This document shows positions 23,827 through 35,654 of a stretch of DNA of 64,000 nt, piece by piece; position 1 is the stretch's first letter, and each line of letters begins with the position of its first letter. The stretch is from contig OY992835.1 in the NCBI GenBank assembly GCA_963921425.1, positions 2,852,001 to 2,916,000 on the forward strand, read 5' to 3'. The DNA is from Dryas octopetala (lineage: Eukaryota; Streptophyta; Magnoliopsida; Rosales; Rosaceae). Both the position numbers and the translations under genes were made by a program. The notes beneath the pieces are model-generated. The model was not told the DNA's origin. It did not search any database and worked only from the letters and a program-made list of their open reading frames with translations.

Positions 23827-25459
23827 TAGATGGTTGTTTCATTAAGGGACCACACCGAGGACAATTGTTGAACGCTATTGGGGTTGATGCCAACAATGGC
23901 ATGTTCCCAATAGCATATAGAGTGGTTGAGATTGAAAATTATGATTCATGGAGCTAGTTTTTGGATCACCTGATTACTGATTTCAGGATGGATAATTCAC
24001 ATGGTCATGTGATAATATCTGACAAACAGAAGGGGCTGGTGGATGCTATTGTTGATTTGTTACCAAATGCAGAACATAGGAACTGTGAGAAGCACTTGGC
24101 AACAAACTTTAGGAAGAAGCACCCTGGGTTGTTACTTTACAACAATGTTTTTTCTGCAGCCAAGGCCACAACAAAATCCATGTGAAGGAGTGAGATGGCA
24201 AAGATGAGAGCACTGGATGGTGATGCTGCTGAACGGGTCGATGACAAACCTCCTCATCATTGGTGCAAGGCTTTCTTCTCAACATTCCCTAAGTGTGACC
24301 TCATTCTCAACGACCTTTGTGAGTCATTCAATGCTGCAATACTTACTACCAGAGACCAGCCTATCATCACTATGCCTGAGAGGATCTGAATGTACATCAC
24401 ATTGCTCATGGCTAGAAGAAGAAAGAACTGTTATAAGTGGAATCACAATCTCCCCTAAGAATCAAGGAGATAATAGACAATAAGAAGAAGGATTGCAACG
24501 TGTGCCTTGTCAGCTTGTGTGGGGCAAAGAAATATCAAGTTGACACTGGGAACAAGACATGGGCAGTTGATCTAGACCTAAAAACATGCACTTGCAGGAG
24601 GTGGGATGTGAGTGAAATCCCTTGTAACCATGCAATGGCATGTATATGGAGGCATGGTCATAAGATTGAGGATTATGTTGATAAGAAGTACTTGATAGAC
24701 AGTTACATGCTCACTTATGCACCAATGATTAATCCACTGCTAGGCCAAAATGAGTGGATTAAGAGTGGAGAACCTCCTTTGAAGCCATCAGTGTACAAGA
24801 AGCAGCCTGGCAGACCCAAAAAGGTGAGGGCCAGAGATGCCACTGAGCCCAAAAAACCTCCTACAAACCCAACAAAACTTCAAAAATATGATGTGTCAAT
24901 GACTTGTAAAAAATTTGGGGTCAAAGGACACAACTCCAGGACTTGTGGAAAAGTTAAAACAACAAATGTTGAGGTAAAGTTTTTGGGTGTTAAATAGTCA
25001 TATATTGATTATGTTATTATTCAATTTGAACTTTGTGATAATGTTAACAATATATATGTGTCATTTTGATTGCAGTACAAGAAAAGGCAAAGGGAAGCAG
25101 AGAGACATAACTCATCCAATATTCAGCAGAAGAAGGTTAAAAAGCCAAGAGTGACAATGAGGCAATCTTTGGATAAGAGAAGGCATTCACAGCCCTATCC
25201 AATAGATAGACCACTAGCAAGTTCTCAACCTGTCCCACCAATGAATGTGCTAACTCCTTTGACACCCACAATGTCCCAGCCTAACCAAACATGTAACTCA
25301 ACAAGGGAAATTCCAAATAAAAGAGTGAAGTCACCTGCTAAGAGGAAGCAAAATCCACCCACTTCCCAAGTCACAAGCAATGTGCCATCATCCTCTGCAC
25401 AAGCCAATGGTATTAGAAAGATGAAGACTAAGTCACCAACCAAAAAAAACCCCTTGTAG

Positions 25460-26125
25460 GTTCTGATGTGGATAACTCAATTGAATATGTTGTTGCTTTT
25501 TGGCTCCTGCTTTATGTTTGCAATCTAGTTAGAAGTTTATTTTGGTTGGAAGTGTCATTTGGTTGGAATTTGATTGTATTTTGAACATATTTTGTGTTGA
25601 AAATTTGGAGCTAATTGTATTTTAGTTAGGAGCTATTAGTATTTTAGGGCATTCCGCACAGGTTGGGACATGTTGTGTATTGAACATATTTTGTGGGGTT
25701 GACAGTGTGCATTGAATAGGCACTTGAAGCTATTTTGGTTTATGTGAGTGTATTGCCTCTTGGAATTATTTTGTGCACTTGTTTTGGGTTTGCAGGGATT
25801 CATTTGTGCCATACCAATGACTATGTTGTTGCCAAAAAAATATGTTTTTGGTCAAGCTTTGCACATTACCAATTGCTTATCAATGACTATTCTTATTATA
25901 TTTCTACAAAAAATGAAAAGTGCCAAATGCAATAAAATTCATGTCAATTAGACACAAAAAGGGGTTTCATAGTAATATAAGCAAGGATTACAAATAGGTG
26001 ATAAAATAGAAAACCAAAATCAACTTCCATAAAACCAAAAGTCAATATTAATATAAGCAAGGATTACCAATATGCCTAAACCTGAAACTATTTATATTCC
26101 TTCAAAATACCCAAGCCCCAATGCC
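25460..26125. other. intergenic part of the MULE between convergent genes
   Basis: AT-rich, with T/G-rich phrases such as 'gcacttgaagctattttgg'. It lies between the 3' ends of the transposase and the GRF gene and presumably holds both 3' UTRs. Confidence 0.4.
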
Positions 26126-26568
26126 CTAATGTCCCAAACCCAACCTCTTCGGTCCCAACAGCTCCACATTTTCTTCACCCTTTTGAGTCAACACCACAAG
26201 GAGAAATAACACCCATGAAACCACCAAAATAATCCACACTCTCCTCAACCTTGATCGAAGCACACCAATTTGCGACTCCATGGTGTTTTGCCTCCTGATC
26301 AACCCAGGGATCACCTGCCTGGACCTCTCACACATAGGAGGATCTACCCACCTGAAAAAGTTGCAGCCCCAGACTCTCTGCAAAACCAAAACACAAACAC
26401 CCAAGTCATAATCTATAAATGAACAAACCCAAAAGTTGGGCCAACTCTGAGTCATCATACCCCCCTGCAACATCCCTCGAACCTCCTTCCAGGATTAGTG
26501 TCCGTCCATGACGTCGATCGCAGTGCTGGAATCCCACAGTAGCAATATATCACATTAGTTGGTTCCAT
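26126..26568 (-). CDS. GRF-type zinc-finger protein with C-terminal membrane segment
   Basis: Two exons on the minus strand: 26568-26461 (36 codons) and 26377-26126 (83 codons plus stop), joined by a GT-AG intron in phase 0. The protein is 119 residues. Exon 1 starts MEPTNVIYCYCGIPALRS and continues STSWTDTNPGRRFEGC. Exon 2 starts RVWGCNFFRWVDPPMCERSR. The C-x-C, C and C pattern with the G-R-R-F and FFRW cores is the GRF zinc finger, which in other proteins binds single-stranded nucleic acid. A coiled region follows, then a hydrophobic segment (VWIILVVSWVLFLLVVL) that could span a membrane. The frame is undamaged, unlike the neighbouring transposase. It converges on that transposase and lies at the far end of the same element. 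It is probably an element-borne accessory gene, but its job is unknown. Confidence 0.7.
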
Positions 26569-27436
26569 TTTTTGCAATATCAGGTATCTTCTTTATACAC
26601 TTTTATCACATTTGAGTAGCTAGTTTGACTTAATTAGGACACTTAAATAGAGCCTGTTCGCAGAGGTTGGAGTTGACAGTGTGGGAAAACAGAGAAAAAA
26701 TGGTGGGAAACTGGTGGCAAGGGTGGCGAGAAATCGAGGGAGTTGCGAGTTGGCCTAGGGTTAATTAAATACTGGGGTGAAATGTCGAATTTTCCAATTA
26801 AAGATATCACGTGCTAGGCATTAAATTGATGGAAAACCCTTATTTGACCCTTAAGTAAATTTTTAATCATGATGGATGCACTTTTGAAGGAAGAGTCATG
26901 ATCTGGCTCCGACACACAAGTTGGAGTCCTTTTCTTCAAATTTTCTCATTATGAGTATTATAGGTAAAAAAGGGCTAGTAAAGTAAGTTTTTGACCTAGG
27001 CGGTCAAAAAAGCTTAACATTGATTAAATAGGGCTATTTTCTTAAATTATCCATATAAAAATAAGAAGAATTATTTTAATAATCTAAACGTGTATGCACA
27101 TACAATATACTCATAGAATGTATTGTGCTAACACGTTTATTTAAATAAATACAAATATAGATTTAGATGCAGGAAAACACATATAGTTATTTACCTAGCT
27201 CGAAGTTTTAGCAAATATCATGGTCTTCTACGAACAAAAGGTTTTTTTTTTTTTTGGTTAACTTCTACTAACAAAAGGTTAGTAATATGAAACCTATAAG
27301 GTGATGGAAAAATTCTTTTATATTATTTTTTTTTATAAAAGGAGAATCGAATTTGAACTAATCATAATATTATATTCTATGTAACTAGGACAAAAAGATT
27401 CCTATGATGTTGATGTTGAATTCATAATGGTCTATA
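26569..27436. other. upstream of GRF gene, probable MULE end, then spacer
   Basis: 26640-26860 is likely the right terminal region of the MULE, but I could not pair it confidently with a left terminal repeat. After 26900 there is AT-rich sequence with T runs (27241-27256) and no gene. Confidence 0.35.
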
Positions 27437-27809
27437 AACTTGGACAACCAATTTTTTTTTTTTTTTATCTGAAAGAAAATTCATAAAAAGGCAAACAATC
27501 AAGGCAAAGCCCAAACAAGAAAAACAAAGAACAAGGAAAGCAGAGAACAAAACAACAGCCAACCCAGAAAGGGAAAGCCCGAAGGAAGCTAAAGACAAAA
27601 GCTAGGGAGCAGACACTACCCAAGCCAAACCATACAGAAACCCAAAAAAACCATAAAAGAAGTAAACACCATCAACACCAAGCAAGCTCAATGACCAGAG
27701 AGACATCGAGGAAGGAGAGAATGCATGTCAACCCCAGCAACAAACACCTTGTCAAGGGGGACAAGGGAGACCATCTTTCGACAAAATGCCCACCAAGGAA
27801 GAAGGAGGT

Positions 27810-28920
27810 CTATTGACCCAGACAAAGCTGCTCCTCTCTACAAGCTTGCGAGGCTACCCAGTTGGCAGCCATGTTCGCATGTCTAGAGACCCAATGCCAA
27901 TTGCAAAAGGCAAAGGAGGCTCGGAGGTGCCGAATTTCATACAAGATCGGGTATAATTCCCAAGAGTTTCTCTTGATTTTGTTTTCAATTGCGTTGATCA
28001 CTTCTAAAGAATCAGATTCCACCAAAATGTTAGGATAACCCATTTCCAAAGCCAAAGAGAGCCCATCAACAATAGCACGAGCTTCAGTCACAAGCGGCGA
28101 AGGAGAGGAACAGTTGGAAGCAGAGGCACATAAAAAGGATCCAGTAGAGTTTTGAAGAAGCCCAAGCCCCATCAGTGTTAATTTTGACGAAACCAAAGAG
28201 GGAGGCTATGCAAACCACCCTTTTGTGCTGAGTTGACCACCCTAATAAATTTTTTTCAACTTTTTTCCTATTTTACCCTTTATTGCAAAAACATGATAAA
28301 ATCACCCAGATCCATTCGGTGGTCATCTACCGAAATATTCACCAATGTTCGGCAGATAAGTGTCGAATAAATGCAAATATTTCGGCAGATAACTGTCGAA
28401 TGCCTTTTTCATTTCCATTCGGTAGTTATCCACCGAATAATCCACCAATGTTCAGCAGATAACTGTCGAATAACCATAAATATTTCGGTAGATAACTGTC
28501 GAATGACCCAACGAACAAAATTGAAATTTTTTTGTTTTAAGGGTAAAGTTGGAAATTTGAAATAGGGTGGTCAACTTAGCAATTTAGGGTGGTCTGAATA
28601 GCATTGGCCGAAACCAAATGGAGGGGGAGCATTTGAGGAGCGAATGGTAAGCAGCGGGTTCACATCCACACGATTAAACACAAAAGCACATCTGGACTTC
28701 CAAATTGCCCGGCAAGTAAAAGCAATATAAGCCAATTTCAAATGAATAGATAATTGAGGATTGGATGTGTCAACTTTTGTTTGATCATGGAAACCATTGT
28801 TCAAAACGAGTAATCTGTTGTAGATCAGGTCTAAAGGAACAATAGCCCCCAAACCACACACATTGAACCCAAGAACACTTAAGAAAAAGATGCTCAATTG
28901 ACTCATGATAGTTATCACAA
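27810..28920 (-). pseudogene. LINE pol C-terminus: zf-RVT and RNase H, split
   Basis: The downstream piece (28187-27810) reads KINTDGAW, then SPLVTEARAIVDGLSLALEM, VESDSLEVINAI and WHWVSRHANMAANWVASQA. This is the RNase H-like domain found at the end of plant L1-type LINE polyproteins (D, E and D positions visible). The upstream piece (28920-28619) reads AYIAFTCRAIWKSRCAFVFN, usual before RNase H. The frame is broken by the MITE and the 5' end is missing. Not functional. Confidence 0.85.
28198..28608. mobile_element. 411-bp MITE in the LINE
   Basis: Flanked by the 10-mer cgaaaccaaa on both sides (28188-28197 and 28609-28618), which fits a Mutator-type duplication. Termini are imperfectly inverted: ggctatgcaaaccaccc on the left against the complement of gggtggtctgaatagcattg, then tgagttgaccaccctaat against the complement of agggtggtcaacttagc. 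Inside are four or five copies of a ~21-bp near-palindrome of the form ttcggcagataactgtcgaa (28310-28505). Confidence 0.85.
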
Positions 28921-28978
28921 ATGGGACACAAGGGACTATCAGTCACTTTCTTACGAAACAAGTAACTTGGACAACTAA

Positions 28979-29574
28979 ATTATTCCTCCATTATTCATGA
29001 AAGTCTAAAAAAAAGCCAGGCAAGCTCAATGAATGAAAGTGATGCCAAGTCAATCCAAGCTAAGCCAAACATGCAAGCCCACAAAAGAAAGAGGACCCTC
29101 AATTGACCAAAGCACTTAATAATACCACCTGATCGATCAAGATTATTCTCCAACCAACCACAGAGATCAAACTTTGATTTAGCTGAAATGAAAAAAAAAA
29201 AAATTATGAAGGAAAATTCTCAACTGTTTAAAAAGCAACTCAAGCATTTCAAATCACATATCAAAGTTGCATCCAATTCAAAACTATGAGGGCCGAGAGC
29301 ACATCACTTAAGGCAAATTCAGACAACCGCATTATAAATAATAAATACTGAAATTTTATATTCCCCTCCACATACAGCATAGAGTAATATACAGGGGGTA
29401 AAGGAAGATCGCTACTGAGAAAATAGGTATGAAGGTGAAAACCAAATGAGAGAAAGACAAATGATCCTGCCTGTAATTTTCTTTCACAATAAACCCAAGA
29501 ATAAACAAATAGTGAAAAGCACTATAAATTATGCCTAACCAATAGGGCAACACAGGAAGAATGTTGACCTTTCT
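28979..29574. other. spacer and 3' UTR of the receptor kinase
   Basis: AT-rich; the receptor kinase 3' UTR on the minus strand must lie in about 29340-29574. No other gene seen. Confidence 0.4.
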
Positions 29575-32500
29575 TCAATTCTTTACTGAAGGTACATGTG
29601 AGTCAGTTGAGAAATACTGCTGAGAAAGTCCATCATCCACATCATTGGATAAATCATGACTTGCATCCTGCCCGTGCTTTAAGCTGGAACTATAAAGCTC
29701 CTCAATTTGGCTGGTCACCTCAAGCATTGAAGGACGCTTATCAGGGTGCTGAACAGTGCATTCAAGTGCAATCTGTAAAAGATGAACCATTTCTTCCTCA
29801 ACATTCTGGTACCTGAGAAGCTCGAGGTCAAACACCTCAGCAGTCCACTCCTCTCGAACCACAGAATGCACCCATCTTGGAAGGTCGACTCCTTCCTCAT
29901 TCATGATAGTATGGGTCGGAGGCTTCCCTGTAAGTAGCTCCAAAAGCAATACACCAAAGCTGTAAACATCTGCTTTTTGGGTTACTTTGCTGGTATCTGT
30001 GAGTTCTGGGGCACGATAACCAGAAATGCGGTTGGGAGTCAAGGTTGGGCTTGCAAAATGAGCAAGGCAAAAGTCAGAGACACAGGCTTCATAGGATCTA
30101 GTGAGAAGAATGTTTGAAGATTTGATGTTTCCATGGGAGGTCATGGGACCATGAGAATGTACATATGTAATTGCACGAGCAGCTCCGAGGGCAATGCCAG
30201 ACCTTGTTTCCCAATTCAATGGAGTCCTGCTGGATCCTCTGTTTCCTGTAGTGAAAAAGTATAGAATGAAATGATAATAGAAAGATAGTTGACAAGAAAA
30301 AAGTCCTCAGCATCATTGCTTTAGTCCCTCTTTCATGGGGACTTCGGGTTTAACATCGACAAAGAACACTAAAATTTTCTTCGGCTTTTGCTTTCAATGT
30401 CCCTTTTTGGTGCTAGCATTATTAAACATTTTACAAAATTTGTTAATTACGGAACATATATACCGGTGCTCCTTAACCGCCATTGCAATCAAATAATAAA
30501 TGCAGATTATAAATAAGACTTTTTTCATGAGACACAAAAGGCATGCCTTCATGCAGAGCACATCAATCCATTCTTAAGTATTAATACCTTCAATGCAAGT
30601 TTCTGCAAAGGAATGGGGGCTTTACAATTTCCACAAAATCAATATTATAGGAAATATTGGAGTTAGGACCGCAAATAAGTCATAAAAGAAATAATAATAA
30701 AGGTGTCAACAACTGAACCGTACCAGTAAATCAGTTGTTTCTTACCAGAACTATAATCCCCCCACCCCACAGACACACACACAAGACAAAAAGCAAATAA
30801 AACCCAAGCACTGCATATGCACACATTGAGTCATATATAAAAAGAAAGCAAAGTCCTTCTAAACCATTTTAAAAATGTTTCTTGCTTTCAGAAAAAAAAG
30901 ACCAAAAAAAAAAAAAAAAAGACCAAAAAAAAAAAAAGCAAAAGCTTTTTTAATTATTGTTACATTCAATGTGGTTTTGGGGGTAAGAAAAAATACTTTA
31001 TCAGAACTTACTGAATGAAAAATAAATGATACAATATTCTTCTAGTACAGCAAAAGTCAGAAGCATACAGCAGGTTTTGCATCTGTTCTATGCAAGAACT
31101 GGGATTTGGGACTATGTGCCACTCTCTGTGCCCATACCAGGTAAAAACATACTCTCTTATGCATATGTAGCTTAATATTTTGCTTAGATACTCAGTATTA
31201 TGCTTCTCAATTATTACAAAGACGGCTAAGATGGCTTGCAGCTCTAGTTGTTATCAAACAAGATTCAGGATCATCCTGTTGTCTATTACTTTCCTTTTAA
31301 TATTTATTGATTCATTTCACCCAAACAGGGTCATGACAACAGTTTCCTAGTCCTTACAAACCCATTTGAGAGGGGTGATTTAAAATCTAGGGATTTGGGT
31401 GATAATATATAGTTAAATTTCTTGATTGGATTCCACATACATCTTTTTTTTTTTTTTGGCCACCACATACATCTATATTTAAATTAGGAAAAACAAAAAA
31501 AACATATGGATTTCAAATGATTTCTTGACATTCCTTTTTAAAACTAATTTAAGCTTATTATTAAATCTAAATCATGTCTTATAAATCATTCCATCCAAAT
31601 AAACCATACAGTGTAATAGAAATCTATTAAAGGTTAACTGCAGACATGCATGTCGAAAAATTGGGCAACAAAAAGACTATGCAGTTGACATATGGAAATA
31701 TGAAGAATAGCAATTCAATGAAGATATACAATCATGAACCAAGTTGGCTTATAATGATAAATTTGCAGAAATAGTAGTAACCATTTGAAAAAAAAAAAAA
31801 TCAAAAAAATCAAAAAAATCAAAAACCAACACCAAAAAAATAATAACAATAAATCATAATGCAACAAATGGAACCCAATAAAGAAATGCTCACCATGCAA
31901 AAGAGCAGATAAGCTTCCCATAGGCATGTAATCATAAACAAGAAGCTTCTCATCCCTGCTATAATAGTAAGCCCTGAGTGGGACCAAATTCACATGATCC
32001 ATTCTCCCAATCTCTTCAATCTTTTCCTTAAATTCCTTCTCCGATACAATTACTTCCTTCAACCTCTTCACTGCCATGGCCACCCCCATTTCCAGAGCCG
32101 CCTTGTAAGTCGTCCCAAAAGTCCCCTTCCCAAGTACCTCAGCAGATGCCCTCAGCAAGTCTTCCAAATCAAACACCTTCACCGCATTCCCGAAAAACAC
32201 CAAATTCTTACTCCCACCACCACTCTTCACATTCCCTTTTGAGGCAGCCGATAAATCAATACTCATACTCTCACTATCCAGCGCAGTCTTTCCACGGGGG
32301 ACTTCAGCCTCCGGGAGCGTCCCCACAACATACTTTGTACCATCTTCCCCAGTTTTCTTTCTTCGACACAAAAATACCAAAATGGCAAGAATGATGAACA
32401 ACCCAATCACACAACCAATCACAATCCCTGCAATTGCCCCACCTGACAATTTCTTATTCCCACTCTCAGTCCCATTGCAGGACTTCAGTGGCTTCCCGCA

Positions 32501-33163
32501 GAGAGAGTTCCCTTCGTAGGCCTGTGCGGGCCAGCCCGAAAGCGTCCGAGGGACTGAACCGTTTAACATGTTAAACGAAACATTGAATTGTCCAAGACGC
32601 GGGAAATTCAACTCTGGAATTGACCCAGTAAACTGGTTCTCCTCCAAACGCAGAGACAACAACTTGGTCAAATTATTAAACCCCGGCGAAATTTCACCGG
32701 AGAATTTATTCTTACCAAGATTCAATCTCACGAGGCTCTGCATATTGAACAGAAAATCAGGAATTGGACCGGAGAATGAGTTACCTTGCAAGTAGAGGTT
32801 CTGGAGGTTGACGAGTTTGACAAAGTCGTTTGGGATTGGACCCGAGAGTGCGTTCACGCGTAGAGAGAGAACGAGGAGTTGGGTCAAGTTGCCAAGACCA
32901 GGAGGGAGTTGGCCAACGAGTCCCCGACCCGGTAGGCGCAACCCAGTGACTCGGTTGGACTCACATGTGACGCCGAGCCACGAGCACGGGTTGGTCTCCG
33001 TGAGGTTCCAGACCATTGTGCGGCCTTTGACGGCGGTTCTGAGAGCCAAGAGGGCCTCTCTATCAGAAGCCAGATCTGCCGAGCTCGTTCTCAAGCCAAG
33101 GCCAATGCAATAGACCAGCAACACAGTGGTGAACACCAGTTTGTGCTGTTTTGGGGGCTTCAT
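29575..33163 (-). CDS. RLK902: LRR receptor-like kinase, RKL1/RLK902 type (LRR-III), probably pseudokinase
   Basis: Two exons: 33163-31894 and 30245-29575 on the minus strand. They join in phase 1 within a Gly codon to give 646 residues, matching the family's ~650. Order: signal peptide (about 1-29), LRRNT with WLGVTC (about 58-66), about five LRRs (for example LGNLTQLLVLSLRVNALSGP), a membrane segment IAGIVIGCVIGLFIILAILV (about 245-265), and an acidic juxtamembrane with SMSIDLSAASKG. The kinase domain has the loop GKGTFGTTYKA and VKRLKE. The catalytic loop is HGNIKSSNILL instead of HRD, and the DFG motif is DFC. Arabidopsis relatives share such changes and are annotated as probable inactive kinases that act as scaffolds or co-receptors in defence signalling. 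The donor is catg/gtgagc and the acceptor tacag/gaaac. The 1.65-kb intron holds A-rich runs. The long open frame continuing past the donor is intron. Confidence 0.95.
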
Positions 33164-34005
33164 TTTTCCACTCGAAAAGGTGAAAACAGAGTTGGGTTGC
33201 GATGTTCTGGGTTTGTTATCAAATGGGTTTCATGCGTTTCAGTTTTGAAATTTGAATTAGAGCTTTGGATTTCTGCTCTCTCTCTGTGGTTGGTCGGACA
33301 GAAAAAGTGAGAGAAAATGGTTGAGACGAGTGTGGTAGTTGCGTTGTATTAAAGCCCTGGGAATCCCGAAATGGTTAAAACCCCTTCGCTGAGTTGTAAT
33401 AATAATGACGGGATGATTCAGTACGTGATGGTGTAAATGCGTATAATGCAGCCACTGACTTTTACATAAAGAATATGGGAAATGGTTGAAATTTTGGTTT
33501 TGGGAATATTAAGAGGCAAATTAGGCAATTAAGGAAGCTTCAAAGTGGTGGCCAAAAAAAAAAAAGACAGCTTCAAAGTGGGGCCCCACAGATATTGGAT
33601 CGGTCCAAAGGGATTTTGAACCTTTTCTGGGGGCTGACTGGCTGGGTCTGGCTTATTTTATAACTCGTTGGTTGAATATTAAATTTTGGGTCTAATTTGG
33701 TAGAAATTAGAATATTATTATTAATTTATTATTATGTTATGACATGGACTGACCTTTCTCGATAAGAAATCAGTTCGGGGAATTAGGGATTCTTTTAAGA
33801 TATGTCCTGCTTTTTTCGGGTAGGCACTTTATTGTTTGGCCATCTATAGTAAAAAGAAAAGAAAAAAATTTGATTTTAACGCGTCTGACTTCCAGTGTTA
33901 TTGTTATTTGAAAAATATACCAAATAGAATTTTACATGTTTATGGTTTTACAAATTTACACTCTTACGCGTATAAAGTAATTAAAGCCGTAAATATCCTA
34001 TGCAA
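33164..34005. promoter_or_regulatory. upstream region of the receptor kinase
   Basis: The 5' UTR and promoter must lie here on the minus strand. A CT/GA-rich leader (ctctctctctg, 33277-33287) and a TATA-like gtattaaag at about 33346-33354 are compatible. The rest, from about 33600, is AT-rich with no gene. Confidence 0.4.
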
Positions 34006-34447
34006 TGGAAAGTACTTGGGTCACCCCTTGGGGGTACCCCAATGTCACCCTACCATCTAACATTGTAAATTTGGTAATGTGACACATGATCAGAACCGTT
34101 CATTTTTTAGATTACTTATTATAGATCATCTCTGTAAAAAATTAACTCAATCGAAAATCGTTTGATTATATAACTATTGTCGATTAAATAGAAAAAATCA
34201 ACGGTTTGGTAAATATATTACTCTCTAATCTGAAATCATCGACTTTTTCTACTTAATTAACAACAATTATATAACCAAACGATTTTCAAATGATTCAATT
34301 TTTTGCAGAGATGATATTTAATAGGTTATCTAAAAAGTGAACAGTTCCGATCATGTACCACCATTGCCGAAATCAAAATTTAAAAAGGTGGCATGACCTT
34401 GGGGTACCCTCAGGGGGTGACCCAAGTATTGTCCCGAGTATTGTCCA
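34006..34447. mobile_element. 442-bp foldback MITE
   Basis: The 7-mer tatgcaa flanks both sides (33999-34005 and 34448-34454). Left end TGGAAAGTACTTGGGTCACC pairs with the right end, which carries an extra 13-base repeat of 'gtattgtccc' type before the tip. Inside, the arms remain complementary (ggggtaccc, tcaatcgaaaatcgtttg against caaacgattttcaaatga). No ORF. Confidence 0.85.
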
Positions 34448-34454
34448 TATGCAA

Positions 34455-35650
34455 TTATCATAAAATTTTGATATTATTTAATCAGTTTATCTGTGAAAAA
34501 AATAGGAGATTGATCCAATGATCATTTGGTGTAATGGATGACATTTCGTCTCTCATTTATTTAGAGAAGATCTTGAATAATGGTAGATAACAGTTGTTGA
34601 TAATTTAAAATAAAAAGGAAGAGAAAACAAAAAAAAACAAAACAAAACTTATCATTTCCCTTTCACACATACAACCAAAAAGGACAACCAAGACATGCCT
34701 TCCACCAAAAGGTTGTAGCCATTTGAAGAAAAACAATTCATACTAATTCAAATCAGCTTTTCATATGTCTTTAATGTACTTGTCCTTCAATGGCCTAAAA
34801 AAATAAATGTACTTGTGCTTCAACTTCAATTTTTGCCCCAACATGATTTGATTTATATTACCCAATGATATCAATAATAAAAATCCTCTCATGTATTTCT
34901 ATAAGATAATTTGCCCCTAACACCGAATAAAAAGGGTACTTATTTATGGTATATTAGAGACTTTTCCTTTGCTTTGAATGCTAATTAATTGGAGAGGTTA
35001 TTATTCTTTATTTCATGATAATCTCTCATCATGAAATTGTGATATCTTAGTACCAAAAAATAAATTGTAATTTGTGAACTCCACATAAAGATTAAAAAAA
35101 ATTAAAAAAAAAAAAAAAGAAGCCTGCACATAAATTATAAAAGGGGCAGCACTATTGGCACTATCAGAAAGTCATCGTGCAATACCCTTTTATTCTAGAT
35201 TTATTACTCTTAAGGACTTAAAAACTCCTTAAATTACTCAAAAGGACACTCTACTTAATTTGTCAATCAAAATGATAGTCTTGAAATGTAGTGTAAGTGT
35301 GTAATTGTATTTGCATCTACAGTTGCCACTTGGTTCTTTTTCTTTATTTATTTACTTTAATCTTAATATTTTTGGGGTTGATTCATGTTTTTCTAGCCTG
35401 CTTGAGTATATTTTGGGTTGATTAAGTAAAGTTAGTTTTTTTTTATTGTGGATATATAATGTAACTGTGATGTTGTAACTGCAGATGCAGTCAGAGGTAA
35501 TTTGTGTTCTCGTACATAATAATGCAATCAGCATTCCTTTTTTCAAATTTATTTGAAAATTTTCTTTGATTTTTTTGACAACATTTTCTAGAATTAATTT
35601 GTTGGAAATTAAATTTTCCTCCTTGTTCAATTTCTGAGTAAACCTAAGGT
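34455..35650. other. AT-rich spacer
   Basis: A-rich runs at 34620-34650 and 35090-35120. No gene or clear repeat pair is seen. Confidence 0.4.
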
Positions 35651-35654
35651 ACTC

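Larger units (their letters stand above)
19450..25459 (+). pseudogene. Mutator-like (MULE) transposase, broken
   Basis: Pieces of a MURA-type transposase in order: an N-terminal region (19572-19800, FTLEIHHGGKLVEENNVLTY), an acidic stretch to 20375, and the DNA-binding domain frame 20376-20936 with LGQCYVNAEEFKEAVRVYSI. The catalytic part is 23826-24390 with LDGCFIKGPHRGQLLNAIG, IISDKQKGLVDAIVDL and LCESFNAAIL, which carry the expected D, D and E residues. The SWIM zinc finger is at 24437-24997 (CTCRRWDVSEIPCNHAMAC), followed by a CCHC-like knuckle. A last exon at 25075-25459 follows an intron. Stops occur around 20934, 20963, 21050, 23955, 24183 and 24388. A family B LTR splits the protein between LGASQQGYLE and the first catalytic Asp. 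The gene is dead. Confidence 0.9.
27452..28963 (-). mobile_element. 5'-truncated LINE with 15-bp target duplication
   Basis: Minus-strand element. Its 3' end is a poly(A) tract (T run 27452-27466 on plus). The flanks carry aacttggacaaccaa (27437-27451) and aacttggacaactaa (28964-28978), a 14 of 15 match typical of target-primed reverse transcription. Only the C-terminal end of the pol protein is present: a zf-RVT-like region (HLFLKCSWVQ-type reading near 28870) and an RNase H domain. A MITE at 28198-28608 splits it. Confidence 0.9.

Noticed and set aside
25225-25443. Minus-strand frame opposite the last MULE exon
   Set aside because: Shadow of the transposase C-terminal coding sequence.
19360-26850. 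Possible MULE terminal pair (ttaagggcataaat at 19398 and complement of atttgacccttaa at 26846)
   Set aside because: Only about a dozen imperfect matches and no target duplication; too weak to define the element's ends.
31715-31893. Extension of the receptor kinase frame past LLHG
   Set aside because: The catg/gtgagc donor and a matching in-frame acceptor at 30246 continue the kinase domain; the extension is hydrophobic intron sequence.
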